Source: Adhaeribacter terrigena (lineage in GTDB: Bacteria > Bacteroidota > Bacteroidia > Cytophagales > Hymenobacteraceae). Taken from it: a DNA stretch of 64,000 nt. Within the stretch, counting starts at the first letter, position 1; each line of letters starts with the position of its first letter. The notes below the pieces were generated by a model. The model was not told where the DNA came from, did no database searches, and saw only the letters and a program-made list of their open reading frames with translations. This document shows positions 8,850-17,739 of this stretch, in pieces. A program made the position numbers and the translations under genes. Where the stretch lies: contig NZ_JAEHFX010000001.1 of the NCBI RefSeq assembly GCF_016623615.1, positions 558,001 to 622,000 on the forward strand. Direction: 5' to 3'.

Positions 8850-10766
8850 TTAGTTAATTTTAACGAAACGTTTTACGGCAACGCCTTGCTGGGTAGCAAT
8901 GCGCAGGGAGTAAACGCCTGCCGGGAAATTAGCAACGTTCAGTTCAGTAGCAGTAGCCGGAACATTGGCAACTACCTGGCCTAAGCTGTTCACTACCGAA
9001 ATAACGGCATTCTTCGTGTTTACTGCGCTCAGGTTTAGTTTCAGTACGCTGGCAACCGGGTTTGGATAAATGCTGATCTGCTTGTTCAGGTTTTCAGAAA
9101 CACCCGTTACGTTACGAAGATCAGATAAACGGCGCGGAATGATCTGGTATCCTTCATCGCGTGGATCGGTTTGGTCAAACTGACCACCAATACCTGTTAC
9201 TACGAAAATGCCGGTTGGTGCAGGAATGGTATGTAGGTTAGAGCTTGGAACAACCCGTAATCTGTAGGTGTTCGTGCCATCCGTTACATCAACATCAGCA
9301 GCAGATGAGCTGGTTGGCCACTGGTTAGGATCTACTAAAGAAACCGGGTTTGCCAGCGTGATCAGTTCAGACTCAGTGCTTTCGTTCAAAACGGTTACTA
9401 CAGCCGGCTGAATCAAAGTGCGGTTGTTGGCTAAAACCACAATAGAATCCAAGCTGATCTGGGTAAGGCCGTTGAAGTGTCCAACTGTACCAACAACATA
9501 AACTGAATCGCCTTCAACAGGAGCTGTGGCAGGAACTACCGCAGCAGAAGTTGTGAACAGACCAATACCGCCGGTGTTGTCAATTAAAGTAAGTTGTAAA
9601 CCGGTTGTGCGTTGGTTTTCGCCGTAAAGGGTGCCATAAACTCTGACTTTTACGCCTAAAGAATCTGGCTGGAGCGTGGTAGCGTTGTTGGTAGTAATCT
9701 GTGCTACAGTATAAGTAGGAATCGGGGCAACTTCGTTATCCTGGATTGTTAACGTGAAAGAAGAAGTGCCTAAAGTAACGCCGGTAGAAGGGTTGCTCAG
9801 AGTTAAAACCACAGTTTCGTTCTGCTCCAGAATTGCATCGTCTAAAATGGTGATGGTTAAGATTCTGGAAGTAGTATCACCAGCAGCCCAGTTCAGGGTA
9901 GAACCTGTGAACGTGAAGTCGGTGCCAGCAGTAGCCGTTCCGGTAGTTGCTAAAGCTACATCGGCAGAAGTTGCTGCTGTAGTGCTTGGGTTCGTAATTC
10001 TTACTCTTACTGCATGCGTACCGCCGGTTACATTTTCAGCAACGGTTGCCGCAGCAGTTTTAAAGCCTACCGTTGGACCAGCTGGAGCAGCAACACAGTT
10101 GGAAGTATGAGAACCGAAACCGGTATAGTCCGTGTCGATGAAATCATTCCATTCAGTAGCTAAGGCAGGAAAAGGGCAAGTAGTGTTTGTCCCGGAAGTT
10201 CCCGGAGTTACGGAAGTAATACCAGCACTTACAGTAACTTTCCGGCGCAGGGTGCGGTCTTTAGTGCTTAAAGTTGCAGTACCGTTATTCCAATCCGATC
10301 CCGGATCGCAGCCGATATTGCCAATAATATCAACGAATGATTCTGTGGTGCCAACCGTTTTTACAATAGCCAGTGCATCATCACCGTTAAAAGTCATTGG
10401 GTTCGCAGTGGTGCCTGTAGTAGTTACATCGGCAGTTGCGAGCAAACCAGCACCAGCCTGGCCGTTTACAATCACCAAAACATCGCCGGAGGCTATTGTG
10501 CCCGTTAATTGCAGGGTAGCAGTAGGAGCCGTGGCAAGCGCGCCGTTGGAATATAATTTTACTGAATAAGCCGAGAGGCTGATCGCAGCATTGGTAGGAT
10601 TGTAGATTTCTACCGCTTTATTGTTGCCGCTTGCTCCTTCAGTATATTCAGAGAAGAATAGATCAGAGCAACCTGTGGTTTGCGCCTGAGCTTCAGAAGC
10701 AGCGAAAGCAGTGCTGGAAAGCACCAAAGTCATCACTCCCAGTTTTTTTAAGTAATTCTGGATCAT
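8850..10766 (-). CDS. Secreted lamin-tail / Calx-beta protein with T9SS type A sorting domain
   Basis: 638-residue modular surface or secreted protein. The signal peptide occupies residues 1-29 (ends AASEAQA). A lamin-tail domain (CSDLFFSEYTEGASGNNKAV start) spans ~33-190. A Calx-beta repeat at ~232-350 has the DDAILEQNETVVLTLSNP signature. An OB-fold-like region follows at ~355-540, similar to the segments found with LTD and nuclease domains. The protein ends in a Por secretion tail (SIYPNPV ... FPAGVYSLRI ... KRFVKIN), which directs export through the type IX system. No nuclease catalytic motif was seen. Transcription is monocistronic: a hairpin terminator follows and a promoter-like TTG-N18-TATTTTAG lies upstream at about 10798-10826. 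Confidence 0.9.
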   Translation of the reverse strand: MIQNYLKKLGVMTLVLSSTAFAASEAQAQTTGCSDLFFSEYTEGASGNNKAVEIYNPTNAAISLSAYSVKLYSNGALATAPTATLQLTGTIASGDVLVIVNGQAGAGLLATADVTTTGTTANPMTFNGDDALAIVKTVGTTESFVDIIGNIGCDPGSDWNNGTATLSTKDRTLRRKVTVSAGITSVTPGTSGTNTTCPFPALATEWNDFIDTDYTGFGSHTSNCVAAPAGPTVGFKTAAATVAENVTGGTHAVRVRITNPSTTAATSADVALATTGTATAGTDFTFTGSTLNWAAGDTTSRILTITILDDAILEQNETVVLTLSNPSTGVTLGTSSFTLTIQDNEVAPIPTYTVAQITTNNATTLQPDSLGVKVRVYGTLYGENQRTTGLQLTLIDNTGGIGLFTTSAAVVPATAPVEGDSVYVVGTVGHFNGLTQISLDSIVVLANNRTLIQPAVVTVLNESTESELITLANPVSLVDPNQWPTSSSAADVDVTDGTNTYRLRVVPSSNLHTIPAPTGIFVVTGIGGQFDQTDPRDEGYQIIPRRLSDLRNVTGVSENLNKQISIYPNPVASVLKLNLSAVNTKNAVISVVNSLGQVVANVPATATELNVANFPAGVYSLRIATQQGVAVKRFVKIN

Positions 10767-10806
10767 AAATTAAAGGTTAATTGAATATTCCGACTAAAAT
10801 AAGTGT

Positions 10807-10814
10807 TAATTTTG
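10807..10814 (+). promoter_or_regulatory. Probable -7 promoter element for mltG
   Basis: TAATTTTG matches TAnnTTTG and lies 70 bp before the mltG ATG, in the divergent region shared with the T9SS-secreted protein gene. Confidence 0.4.
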
Positions 10815-10883
10815 CAGGTCAAAACTACTCAAAATTAAGACAAAGGGCAAATTCAAGTGCATTAAGAATTTGTTATCCAAATT

Positions 10884-11942
10884 ATGGCAACCAAACAAAA
10901 ATCAAAACCCCGCAATAAAACGCTTACGTATCTGCTGGTGCTGCTGTTGTTCCTGTTCGTGAGCTTTTCGTATTACGCTTACCAGATCATGTATACCGAT
11001 AACGTAGATACCAAAGGCAAGCCAACCTACGTGCGCATCCGCAAAGACCAGAGCTACGAAGCCGTTATGGATTCGATCGAGGCCAAAGGTGTGATCATCG
11101 ATAAACTGGCGTTCCGGTTTATGGCCAAACTCATGAATTACGATAAACTGGTAAAACCGGGCCATTATCAGATCCCGGATAATGCCACCAATTACCAGCT
11201 TATTGGTATTCTGCGTTCGGGCCGGCAGACGCCTATCAAACTTACCTTCAATAATATTCGCCTGAAAGATGACCTGGCTGCCAAACTGGCCGGTTACCTG
11301 GATGCCGAAGAAGATGAGTTCCGTGAAATGTTCAACGACGAAGAATATCTGAAGCAATTCGGTTTCACGCCCGAAACCATTATGCTCATGTTTATTCCGA
11401 ATACTTACGAATTGTACTGGAATACCACGCCGGAGCAACTTATGGAGCGGATGAAAAAGGAATACGATAAATTCTGGACCGCCGAACGCATTGCCAAAGC
11501 TAAAAAACAGGGTTTAACCAAGAAGGAAGTTTCCGTTTTAGCTTCTATTGTAGAAGCCGAGCAAAACCAGCACCCCGACGAAAGACCCAGAATTGCCGGC
11601 GCCTACCTGAACCGTTTAAAAAGGGGCATGGCCCTGGAAGCTGACCCGACCGTAGTTTTTGCTGTTGGCGATTTTTCTATCCGGCGGGTTTTAAACAAGC
11701 ATTTACAAACAGATTCGCCGTACAATACCTATAAATACAAAGGCTTGCCGCCCGGCCCGATCAATCTGCCAGCCATTCCTTCTATAGACGCGGTGTTGAA
11801 CCCGGAAAATCATAAATACATTTATTTCTGCGCCAAAGAAGATTTTTCGGGCTACCACAGCTTTGCCGAAACTTTTCCGGAACACTTAGCCAATGCCCGG
11901 CGCTACCAGAAAGCCCTAACGGACGCCAAGATCATGAAGTAA
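10884..11942 (+). CDS. mltG: Endolytic murein transglycosylase MltG
   Basis: 352-residue YceG/MltG-family enzyme, anchored in the inner membrane, which cuts nascent glycan strands. A single transmembrane segment lies at ~14-32 after a basic N-terminus, followed by a LysM-like subdomain. The catalytic domain has the family motif SIVEAEQNQHPDERP with the presumptive catalytic Glu, then AYLNRLKRGMALEADPTV and YNTYKYKGLPPGPI. Length is typical. The ATG at 10884 precedes the basic n-region directly. A repeat-rich 260-bp stretch follows before the next gene. Confidence 0.95.
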   Translation: MATKQKSKPRNKTLTYLLVLLLFLFVSFSYYAYQIMYTDNVDTKGKPTYVRIRKDQSYEAVMDSIEAKGVIIDKLAFRFMAKLMNYDKLVKPGHYQIPDNATNYQLIGILRSGRQTPIKLTFNNIRLKDDLAAKLAGYLDAEEDEFREMFNDEEYLKQFGFTPETIMLMFIPNTYELYWNTTPEQLMERMKKEYDKFWTAERIAKAKKQGLTKKEVSVLASIVEAEQNQHPDERPRIAGAYLNRLKRGMALEADPTVVFAVGDFSIRRVLNKHLQTDSPYNTYKYKGLPPGPINLPAIPSIDAVLNPENHKYIYFCAKEDFSGYHSFAETFPEHLANARRYQKALTDAKIMK

Positions 11943-11944
11943 TT

Positions 11945-12204
11945 TAAATGGTTAAATGGTTAAATTACTGATTGTTAAATGGTTGGTTTGATTTGCGGGG
12001 GGCTTTTGAATGAAGCCTGACTTTTAAAGCTGAAGAACATACCGTTTTAACCATTAAGCAATTTAACCATTAAACCATTTAGCTTAACTTTCGGTCGTTA
12101 TAAACGGTATGCTTTCCGGAGTAAAAACTCGAAACGGCAGGGCAGAATTTCTAAAAAAAATAAGCAATCAACAATTTAAACATTAAGCCATTTAACCATT
12201 AAAC
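11945..12204. repeat. AATGGTTAA / TTAACCATT low-complexity repeat cluster
   Basis: Several copies of (T)TAAATGGTT lie at 11945-11985. The complementary TTAACCATTAA/AATTTAACC motifs lie at 12047-12083 and again at 12170-12203, running up to the thioesterase start. The first and second arrays could pair into a long imperfect hairpin. No ORF is seen in the stretch. Confidence 0.7.
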
Positions 12205-12630
12205 ATGTACCAGACCGACGTTGAGATAAGAGTGCGCTATTCCGAAACCGACCAGATGGGCTACGTGTATTACGGCAATTACGCGGCTTATTTTGAAGTG
12301 GCCCGTACCGAAGCATTCCGGCGGTTAGGCATTCATTATAAGGAAATGGAAGCGGATGGCGTAATGATGCCGGTGCTCGAACTGAAAACCAAATTCATCC
12401 GCCCGGCCAAGTACGACGATCTGCTCACCATCCGGTTGTTTCTGAAGCAATACCCTACGGGTGCCCGCATTTTATTTGAGTACGAAGTTTTTAACGAAGC
12501 CCAGGAATTGCTGACCATTGGCGAAACCACCATGGTTTTTGTAGACATGAAAACCGGCCGGCCAACGCCAACGCCGCAGGAAATTCAGCAAACAATGGCA
12601 CCATATTTTGCCGATGGGGTTACACGATAA
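12205..12630 (+). CDS. Acyl-CoA thioesterase, 4HBT hotdog fold (YbgC/FadM type)
   Basis: 141-residue single hotdog-fold thioesterase. The active-site segment YSETDQMGYVYYGNY near the N-terminus has the catalytic Asp at position 16, followed by the long helix YFEVARTEAFRRLG. It hydrolyses acyl-CoA thioesters in the cytoplasm; the preferred chain cannot be told from sequence. The stop codon lies inside the next gene's reading frame, so this and the YihY gene are translationally coupled. Confidence 0.9.
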   Translation: MYQTDVEIRVRYSETDQMGYVYYGNYAAYFEVARTEAFRRLGIHYKEMEADGVMMPVLELKTKFIRPAKYDDLLTIRLFLKQYPTGARILFEYEVFNEAQELLTIGETTMVFVDMKTGRPTPTPQEIQQTMAPYFADGVTR

Positions 12631-13537
12631 ATACATTAAACACAGCCGCCTGTACCGCCTCTTCATTGTAGCCTTGAAGAAGTTCCGGTTCAATAACGGG
12701 CAGGCTTCGGTTTACGATGTACTTACGGTGCTCATTCACGAAGTGAAGCTCGATTCGGTAACCAAGCGTTCGAGTTACATGGCTTATAACTTTACGCTTT
12801 CCATTTTCCCGGCCATTATTTTTCTTTTCACCCTCATTCCCTACATCGGCGGACAGGATTTTAACGATAATATTATTGATTTTCTGCGCGACTTTATGCC
12901 GCCGGAAATGTTCAATGCAGCCGAAGGAACTATTAACGATATTGTGAACCAGCCGCGCGGTGGGTTATTATCAGTCGGGTTTTTATTTGCGCTGGTGCTT
13001 TCCAGTAACGGCATTATGTCGTTGCTCGATACCTTCGATAAAAAATATCATACCTTCCAGAAACGCAGTTATTTTAAAAAGCGGGTTATTGCCACGATAC
13101 TTACCATTGTGCTGGCGCTGATTCTGTTTATTGCCATCGCCGCCATTTTCTTTGGTACCTATATTCTGGACGTGCTGGTTTATTACGACGTGGTTACCGA
13201 AACTTCTACCTACGGCCTGATCCAGGTGCTGAAATATATTTCAGTGGTTTTCCTGTTTTTGCTGGCTACCTGCATGATCTATTATTACGTGCCTGCCATT
13301 CAGGATAAATGGCCTTTTTTCTCGGCCGGCGCCGTGGTCTCCACCGTGCTGATCTTTCTTATTTCCTGGCTTTTTTCGCTTTACATCAGCAGCTTCGATA
13401 CGTACAACCACCTTTACGGCTCTATTGGCGCACTGGTAGGTTTAATGATCTGGCTCGATTTTGTTTCTATGATCCTGATCCTGGGCTTTGAAATTAATGT
13501 CAGTATCGATACGGTTACCAAGCGGCTGGAGAAGTAG
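12614..13537 (+). CDS. YihY/BrkB family inner membrane protein
   Basis: 307-residue polytopic membrane protein of the YihY/virulence factor BrkB family (older annotations: ribonuclease BN). The YMAYNFTLSIFPAIIFLFTL entry into TM1 and the family motif around SSNGIMSLLDTFDKKY are visible. About six hydrophobic segments follow, with conserved Gly/Asp in the last (YGSIGALVGLMIWLDF). Function is not established. The ATG at 12614 overlaps the thioesterase gene by 17 bp; the open frame reaches a TTG two codons earlier, which is less likely to be used. Confidence 0.9.
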   Translation: MGLHDKYIKHSRLYRLFIVALKKFRFNNGQASVYDVLTVLIHEVKLDSVTKRSSYMAYNFTLSIFPAIIFLFTLIPYIGGQDFNDNIIDFLRDFMPPEMFNAAEGTINDIVNQPRGGLLSVGFLFALVLSSNGIMSLLDTFDKKYHTFQKRSYFKKRVIATILTIVLALILFIAIAAIFFGTYILDVLVYYDVVTETSTYGLIQVLKYISVVFLFLLATCMIYYYVPAIQDKWPFFSAGAVVSTVLIFLISWLFSLYISSFDTYNHLYGSIGALVGLMIWLDFVSMILILGFEINVSIDTVTKRLEK

Positions 13538-14149
13538 TAGTGACTTTTTAAGGGTGAAAAGATAGCGTTTTTTCGGTCATTTCGACGATAGGAGGGTCTA
13601 TTTAAGCTAAAAGGAAAGTTTACTTTTGAGTTTTTAAGCTTGAAAGGATAGCTTTTTTATAGCTGCCTCTTTTTTTAACTAATTCCCTTTTACTTTCAAT
13701 TAAACTTTTTCCCTCAAGCCGGGCGGCTTCGTTTCTGCGTTCGCGGCTGCAACCCTTCTTGCCCTGCCGGGCTGCCTCGTTCCTCGGCACCGGAAGTCTT
13801 GGAGGCCGCTCTCACAGAAACTGGTGTCATTCTCCTTCGTAGCTCGCTTCTTTTTAGTTTAGTTTCTCAAATAACGTGATTTTCAAGGGGCGCTGCGCTG
13901 GCGAGGAATAAGATAATTTGGACCTGCACCCACAAGAGGTGCTTCCTCGGGTGTTTAATCCTGCCCATCCTTTAATCTCAAAAATCGTGTTCAATGAAAT
14001 TTACAGAAGCAGAGATAAGGTTGAGATACTTTTGCTTTAAAATCAGATAGATAGGTTTCGGGTGGGAAAAAACTGAAACTTTTTTTCAATTTTTTCCGAA
14101 AATGGTTTTGTAAATTCAATTCAGGTGCATACTTTTGTATCATCAAAAC
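13538..14149. other. 612-bp intergenic region: two dispersed repeats, a GC-rich segment, tRNA promoter
   Basis: Two diverged copies of the ~33-bp repeat lie at 13541-13573 and 13628-13659. About 13710-13980 is clearly more GC-rich than its flanks. On the minus strand it contains a 38-codon frame (13830 to 13714) behind a GAAGGAG-like sequence, though I cannot say it is a gene. The remainder (13980-14105) is A/T-rich with nothing recognisable. The tRNA promoter lies at the right end. Confidence 0.6.
14107..14137 (+). promoter_or_regulatory. tRNA-Ser promoter (TTTG-N19-TACTTTTG)
   Basis: TTTG at 14107-14110 and a perfect TACTTTTG -7 element at 14130-14137 are separated by 19 nt, 12 bp before the tRNA. 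This is a textbook Bacteroidetes vegetative promoter. Confidence 0.75.
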
Positions 14150-14234
14150 AGAGAGGTGGCAGAGTGGTCGATTGCGGCGGTCTTGAAAACCGTTGACTGT
14201 TAAAGGTCCGGGGGTTCGAATCCCTCCCTCTCTG
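14150..14234 (+). tRNA. tRNA-Ser (UGA anticodon)
   Basis: 85-nt class II tRNA. The acceptor stem AGAGAGG pairs with CCTCTCT. The anticodon stem CGGT/ACCG encloses loop CTTGAAA with TGA in the anticodon position, a long variable arm follows, and the T-arm is GGGGG-TTCGAAT-CCCTC. The discriminator base is G, and CCA is not fully encoded. It marks the left border of the AT-rich accessory region, as serine tRNAs often do. Confidence 0.95.
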
Positions 14235-14240
14235 CAATCT

Positions 14241-14284
14241 AAAAGCCCTAAATTGCTATGTATCAGCGATTTAGGGCTTTTTTT
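14241..14284 (+). terminator. Intrinsic terminator after tRNA-Ser
   Basis: AAAGCCCTAAAT pairs with ATTTAGGGCTTT across a short loop, and a T-run follows. Confidence 0.8.
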
Positions 14285-14412
14285 ATTGCCCTGTCGTCAA
14301 AAAATAGTCAAATAATTTTTTCTATAGGGTTTTATAGAATTTTTTTTTCATAGCTTGTGCCATGTTCTCTTAGCCAAGAAGCATTTATTCTGCATTGTTA
14401 GATTTTTTTGCC

Positions 14413-15759
14413 ATGCCAAAGTTTGTTAATAATACCCATGTAACAGGAGAAAGAGGTGTTTTAGCTTTCAGCACCTATTGCAATAAGCATAATCCATATA
14501 TTATTTTCAGAGAGGTTACTAAAAATGATTTTGGGATTGATGGGGAGGTAGAAATAGTTAGAACTAATGAAGAAGGTAAAAAAGAAGCAACGGGCGAGGT
14601 TTTGAAAGTTCAGATTAAATCTACAGCTTCTGATAAAGGTTATATCCGCCGAGAGACTGATGAAGAAATAGAGTTCCAAGCAAAAAAGGAAGATATTGAA
14701 TATTGGTCTAAATATAGCTTAGATGTATTATTGGTGCTTTATGATGATAGGAATGAGAAGTTATACTGCCGGAAGATTGAAAAGGTAGATCTGGCGAAAG
14801 TAAAACTAAAGAATAGCCAACCAATCATTTTTAATAAAAATGAAAATTTATTAGAAGTAGCTGATAATAAATTCGTTCTGAAATTTTCTCATAAATTTAA
14901 GCAAAGGGTGAATTTTGATGCGGATGAACTACTTTTGAGTAACATGCTGCATTTTAAGGCGCATCCAAGAGTAGTCTATAAATTTGATTCAAAATTTACT
15001 ACTAAAAGAAGAATCTTTGAAGAATTAGAGCAGGACGAAGCTCCAATTTTTGTTTTAAATAGTAACTCTATTTTAACATTCTTTGATGAATCCGAGTTAA
15101 GTGAAGGATTTAAATCGAAAATTTTAGCTTCTGATGTAAAGGAAACGGTTTATTATAATGATATATTAGAGGATAGAGCTCTTAGAAATAATTATATTGA
15201 ACTGATAAATGAGTATGTTAGAAAGCATTTGTATTCTAAAAGGTTAAAATTCAACAAAGATTATAAGAGATATTATTTTGCAAAACCCTCTGAGGCAGAT
15301 AGTAGGGAAATAAGTTACCGATCTCGGAAGATGAATAGATCGACTCCCAGAACAGTTGTTAATAAGTACACTTATGGTAAAGATACTTTTTATAGACATG
15401 CGGCTTTAGGAATCGAATACCACTTTATAGAAGATAAGCTATATTTTGTAATGAATCCTAAATATTTATTTACCCATGATGGGAACGATACACTCTCTCC
15501 AGATAAAATTACAAAATATACAAACTTCTTAACAGCCCGAGAGTTTAATCAGCAGATTCTCAATACCGTTCATTTTTTCTTTGATTATCTTTCAAACGTA
15601 GAAGATGGAATTAGTCTTTGGGATTATAATAAGCATAAAATCTTATTAAGTAAGTATATTTCTTTCTTTGTTAAATTTGGAATCCCATTAGATACACGCA
15701 AAGATAGGGGTAGAAAAAATGAAAATAGAAACGGTTTAAAGCAGGCAGAATTGTTTTAG
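14413..15759 (+). CDS. DUF4365-APAZ nuclease of a short Argonaute system (DREN-APAZ / SPARDA type)
   Basis: 448 residues from the ATG at 14413; the frame extends to a TTG six codons upstream with no support. The N-terminal ~160 residues are a DUF4365 PD-(D/E)XK-like nuclease: GERGV, then FREVTKNDFGIDGEVEI with Asp39/Asp43/Glu45, then VLKVQIKS with Lys69. The C-terminal half fits an APAZ domain, the partner domain of short Argonautes: RTVVNKY, then FYRHAALGIEYHF, then LYFVMNPKYLFTHDG. The pAgo gene follows after 2 bp. In known systems of this type the pAgo and APAZ halves form a heterodimer, and guide/target recognition unleashes the nuclease on cellular DNA (abortive defence). The activity here is inferred from that family. 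Confidence 0.85.
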   Translation: MPKFVNNTHVTGERGVLAFSTYCNKHNPYIIFREVTKNDFGIDGEVEIVRTNEEGKKEATGEVLKVQIKSTASDKGYIRRETDEEIEFQAKKEDIEYWSKYSLDVLLVLYDDRNEKLYCRKIEKVDLAKVKLKNSQPIIFNKNENLLEVADNKFVLKFSHKFKQRVNFDADELLLSNMLHFKAHPRVVYKFDSKFTTKRRIFEELEQDEAPIFVLNSNSILTFFDESELSEGFKSKILASDVKETVYYNDILEDRALRNNYIELINEYVRKHLYSKRLKFNKDYKRYYFAKPSEADSREISYRSRKMNRSTPRTVVNKYTYGKDTFYRHAALGIEYHFIEDKLYFVMNPKYLFTHDGNDTLSPDKITKYTNFLTAREFNQQILNTVHFFFDYLSNVEDGISLWDYNKHKILLSKYISFFVKFGIPLDTRKDRGRKNENRNGLKQAELF

Positions 15760-15761
15760 AG

Positions 15762-17327
15762 ATGAAAGTAGAGTTATTAAAGGAGCCTTTGTTAGAATTC
15801 GGTAATGATTTTCTATGCGATGATCCAAAGACTGGTATTACAGTTGGAGGTTTTTTTTCATTAACTAATAAGACCCACCGTACTGAATTGCATTATGCAT
15901 TAATTGGTACTAATAACGGAATAGAAGCGGCAATTGATTGGTTAAAAAGCTTTGAAGATGAAATAGAAGCCTCACCTAAAGATTTAATCTCGGTTGATGA
16001 TTTTGAAATAAATGATGGGCAGGTAGTTCAATCTGAAAGTGAATATCAATTATTTGATACCGAAATAGATAGTAATGCTACCGATAGAACAACTTTTGAG
16101 CAAAGTAAAAGGCTTAATCCTAACTTTCCTGGTTTTAGGACAGATTCCATTTTTGAATGTGAATTCGTTAACGATGATGCTAATAACAAGGTAGTTAAAG
16201 AAATTTCGATAAGCAATATTCTAAACGATAAAGAAATAGATCCTTTAGATAAGGCTATTCGAGTTGCTGATCTTTATGTTAACGCTTATAAAGAAATTAT
16301 AGAAGATAGTATCTCGAAACCAACTGTTTGCTTTTTAATAATTCCTGCAAAAGTATATGATAAATTTTCTTCAGTTAGATATCATGGTAATCATTACTTC
16401 AATTTAAGAAGATACTTAAAAGCTCAATTGATTAGCATTCCCAATTCTATTCCAGTGCAAATCATCCTGGAGGATACACTTACTGGTAAGAAGAAATCTT
16501 TACAGGACTTATCAATGCAGGCTTGGAATTTTATTGTAGCTAATTACTATAAGACTTCTGCGACACCCTGGACACTAACTCTGAAAGATAAACATACGTG
16601 CTTTATAGGTATTAGCTTTCATAAAGTACTGGATTCAGATTCAAACGTTTTAAGATCAAGCATTGCCCAGGCATTCGATTATGAAGGTAAAGGGGTGATT
16701 TTTATTGGGAAACAATTTGAATGGAACTCTAAATTAACGAATACTGCAGCTCCGCATTTAACCCATGATTATGCGCAGGATTTAATTAAAAAGGTGCTTT
16801 TAGAGTATAAGAAGTACCATAAGAATCAAATGCCTACCAGGGTGGTAATACATAAAACAACTGATTTTTGGAATGTAGGCATTAATCAAGAATATGCTGA
16901 AGTGGAAGGATTTAAATCCGGGATCCACGAGCTTTTAGGGGAAGATGTTGAGATTGATTTAGTTACCTTAAAAGGATCTAACATTAAGCTTTTAAGAACG
17001 GGAGGTATTTACCCGCCCGTAAGAGGTACTTTACTTCATTTAAATCAGCAGCATGGAATATTATATACTACTGGGTATATACCTTATTATGAAACGTTTC
17101 CAGGAGTACATTTTCCTAAAGCTATAGAAGTAGAGATTTTCGAAGGCGAATCCACTCTCAAAAAAGTGTGTGATGAAATTATGGCCTTAACTAAAATGAA
17201 TTTTAATAATTGTAGCTATTACGATAGTTTACCAATTACAATTCGATTTGCACAAAAGGTAGGTGAAATTATTCAGTACATTGATGATGGTGTAATTCCT
17301 CCAAATAAATATTATTATTATATGTAG
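15762..17327 (+). CDS. Short prokaryotic Argonaute (MID-PIWI), catalytically inactive
   Basis: 521 residues with no N/PAZ lobe. The N-terminus KEPLLEFG followed by a D-x-x-x-GITVGG strand is the usual start of short pAgos. The MID domain spans ~165-270 (PTVCFLIIPAKVYD ... YLKAQ ... PVQIILEDTL) and the PIWI domain ~275-521 (WTLTLKDKHTCFIGISFHKV, PTRVVIHKTTDF, GTLLHLNQQHGILYTTGY, SLPITIRFAQKVG). The first DEDX catalytic Asp is replaced by Ser285, and the third position region (HKTTD) also lacks the usual Asp-Gly, so it should bind but not slice. An acidic stretch at ~72-115 makes it somewhat longer than average. It is co-transcribed with the DUF4365-APAZ gene, and together they form a SPARDA-like guide-directed defence pair. 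Confidence 0.85.
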   Translation: MKVELLKEPLLEFGNDFLCDDPKTGITVGGFFSLTNKTHRTELHYALIGTNNGIEAAIDWLKSFEDEIEASPKDLISVDDFEINDGQVVQSESEYQLFDTEIDSNATDRTTFEQSKRLNPNFPGFRTDSIFECEFVNDDANNKVVKEISISNILNDKEIDPLDKAIRVADLYVNAYKEIIEDSISKPTVCFLIIPAKVYDKFSSVRYHGNHYFNLRRYLKAQLISIPNSIPVQIILEDTLTGKKKSLQDLSMQAWNFIVANYYKTSATPWTLTLKDKHTCFIGISFHKVLDSDSNVLRSSIAQAFDYEGKGVIFIGKQFEWNSKLTNTAAPHLTHDYAQDLIKKVLLEYKKYHKNQMPTRVVIHKTTDFWNVGINQEYAEVEGFKSGIHELLGEDVEIDLVTLKGSNIKLLRTGGIYPPVRGTLLHLNQQHGILYTTGYIPYYETFPGVHFPKAIEVEIFEGESTLKKVCDEIMALTKMNFNNCSYYDSLPITIRFAQKVGEIIQYIDDGVIPPNKYYYYM

Positions 17328-17358
17328 GTTGGAAGTAATGTAACTCATTACTTCCAAC
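17328..17358. terminator. Bidirectional terminator between pAgo and XRE genes
   Basis: A perfect 13-bp inverted repeat (GTTGGAAGTAATG / CATTACTTCCAAC) with a 5-nt loop lies between convergent genes. Confidence 0.7.
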
Positions 17359-17362
17359 TAAA

Positions 17363-17674
17363 TTATTCGAACCCTTCTGCAAAAAACTCCGCCGGCGTAA
17401 TCCCAAAGGCCTTAATCAGCTTCATTAAGCTGGTGAATTTAATATTTTCCCCATTTTCATACCTGTTAAATTGCGTTCTGGTGATATTATGTTCGTACGC
17501 AAAGTAATCAGCATTTGTATAGCCTTTCTGAATCCTTAAATCTCTAATTCGCTTTGCAAGCTTTTGAAGATCAGGGTCTTCTTTCTTGAGTTGTTTCTTG
17601 CTTTTTTGATCATTACTGCCACTGTTTAGCTCTGATTCGGAACTGGAGGTGGTTGCTTTTTCTGGCTTTTTCAT
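17363..17674 (-). CDS. XRE-family helix-turn-helix regulator
   Basis: 103 residues from the ATG at 17674; the frame extends two codons to a TTG. The N-terminal ~40 residues are polar and Ser/Lys-rich. The C-terminal part is a Cro/CI-type HTH: LAKRIRDLRIQKGYTNADYFAYEHNITRTQFNRYENG, then a helix FTSLMKLIKAFGITPAEFF. It converges on the Argonaute operon and diverges from the OmpA-like gene. An imperfect palindrome (CTCTTT-N12-AAAGAG, 17740-17763) just upstream is a candidate operator. Whether it controls the pAgo operon is unknown. Confidence 0.8.
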   Translation of the reverse strand: MKKPEKATTSSSESELNSGSNDQKSKKQLKKEDPDLQKLAKRIRDLRIQKGYTNADYFAYEHNITRTQFNRYENGENIKFTSLMKLIKAFGITPAEFFAEGFE

Positions 17675-17739
17675 GGCCAAAAATTAGATGATGCCCTCTT
17701 AAGGACTAACCTCTGTAAAGATTACCTTTTTTAAAGAAC

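Noticed and set aside
15762-17327. Argonaute as an active slicer
   Set aside because: The first catalytic Asp is Ser285 and the region expected for the third lacks the usual Asp-Gly, so only guide/target binding is expected.
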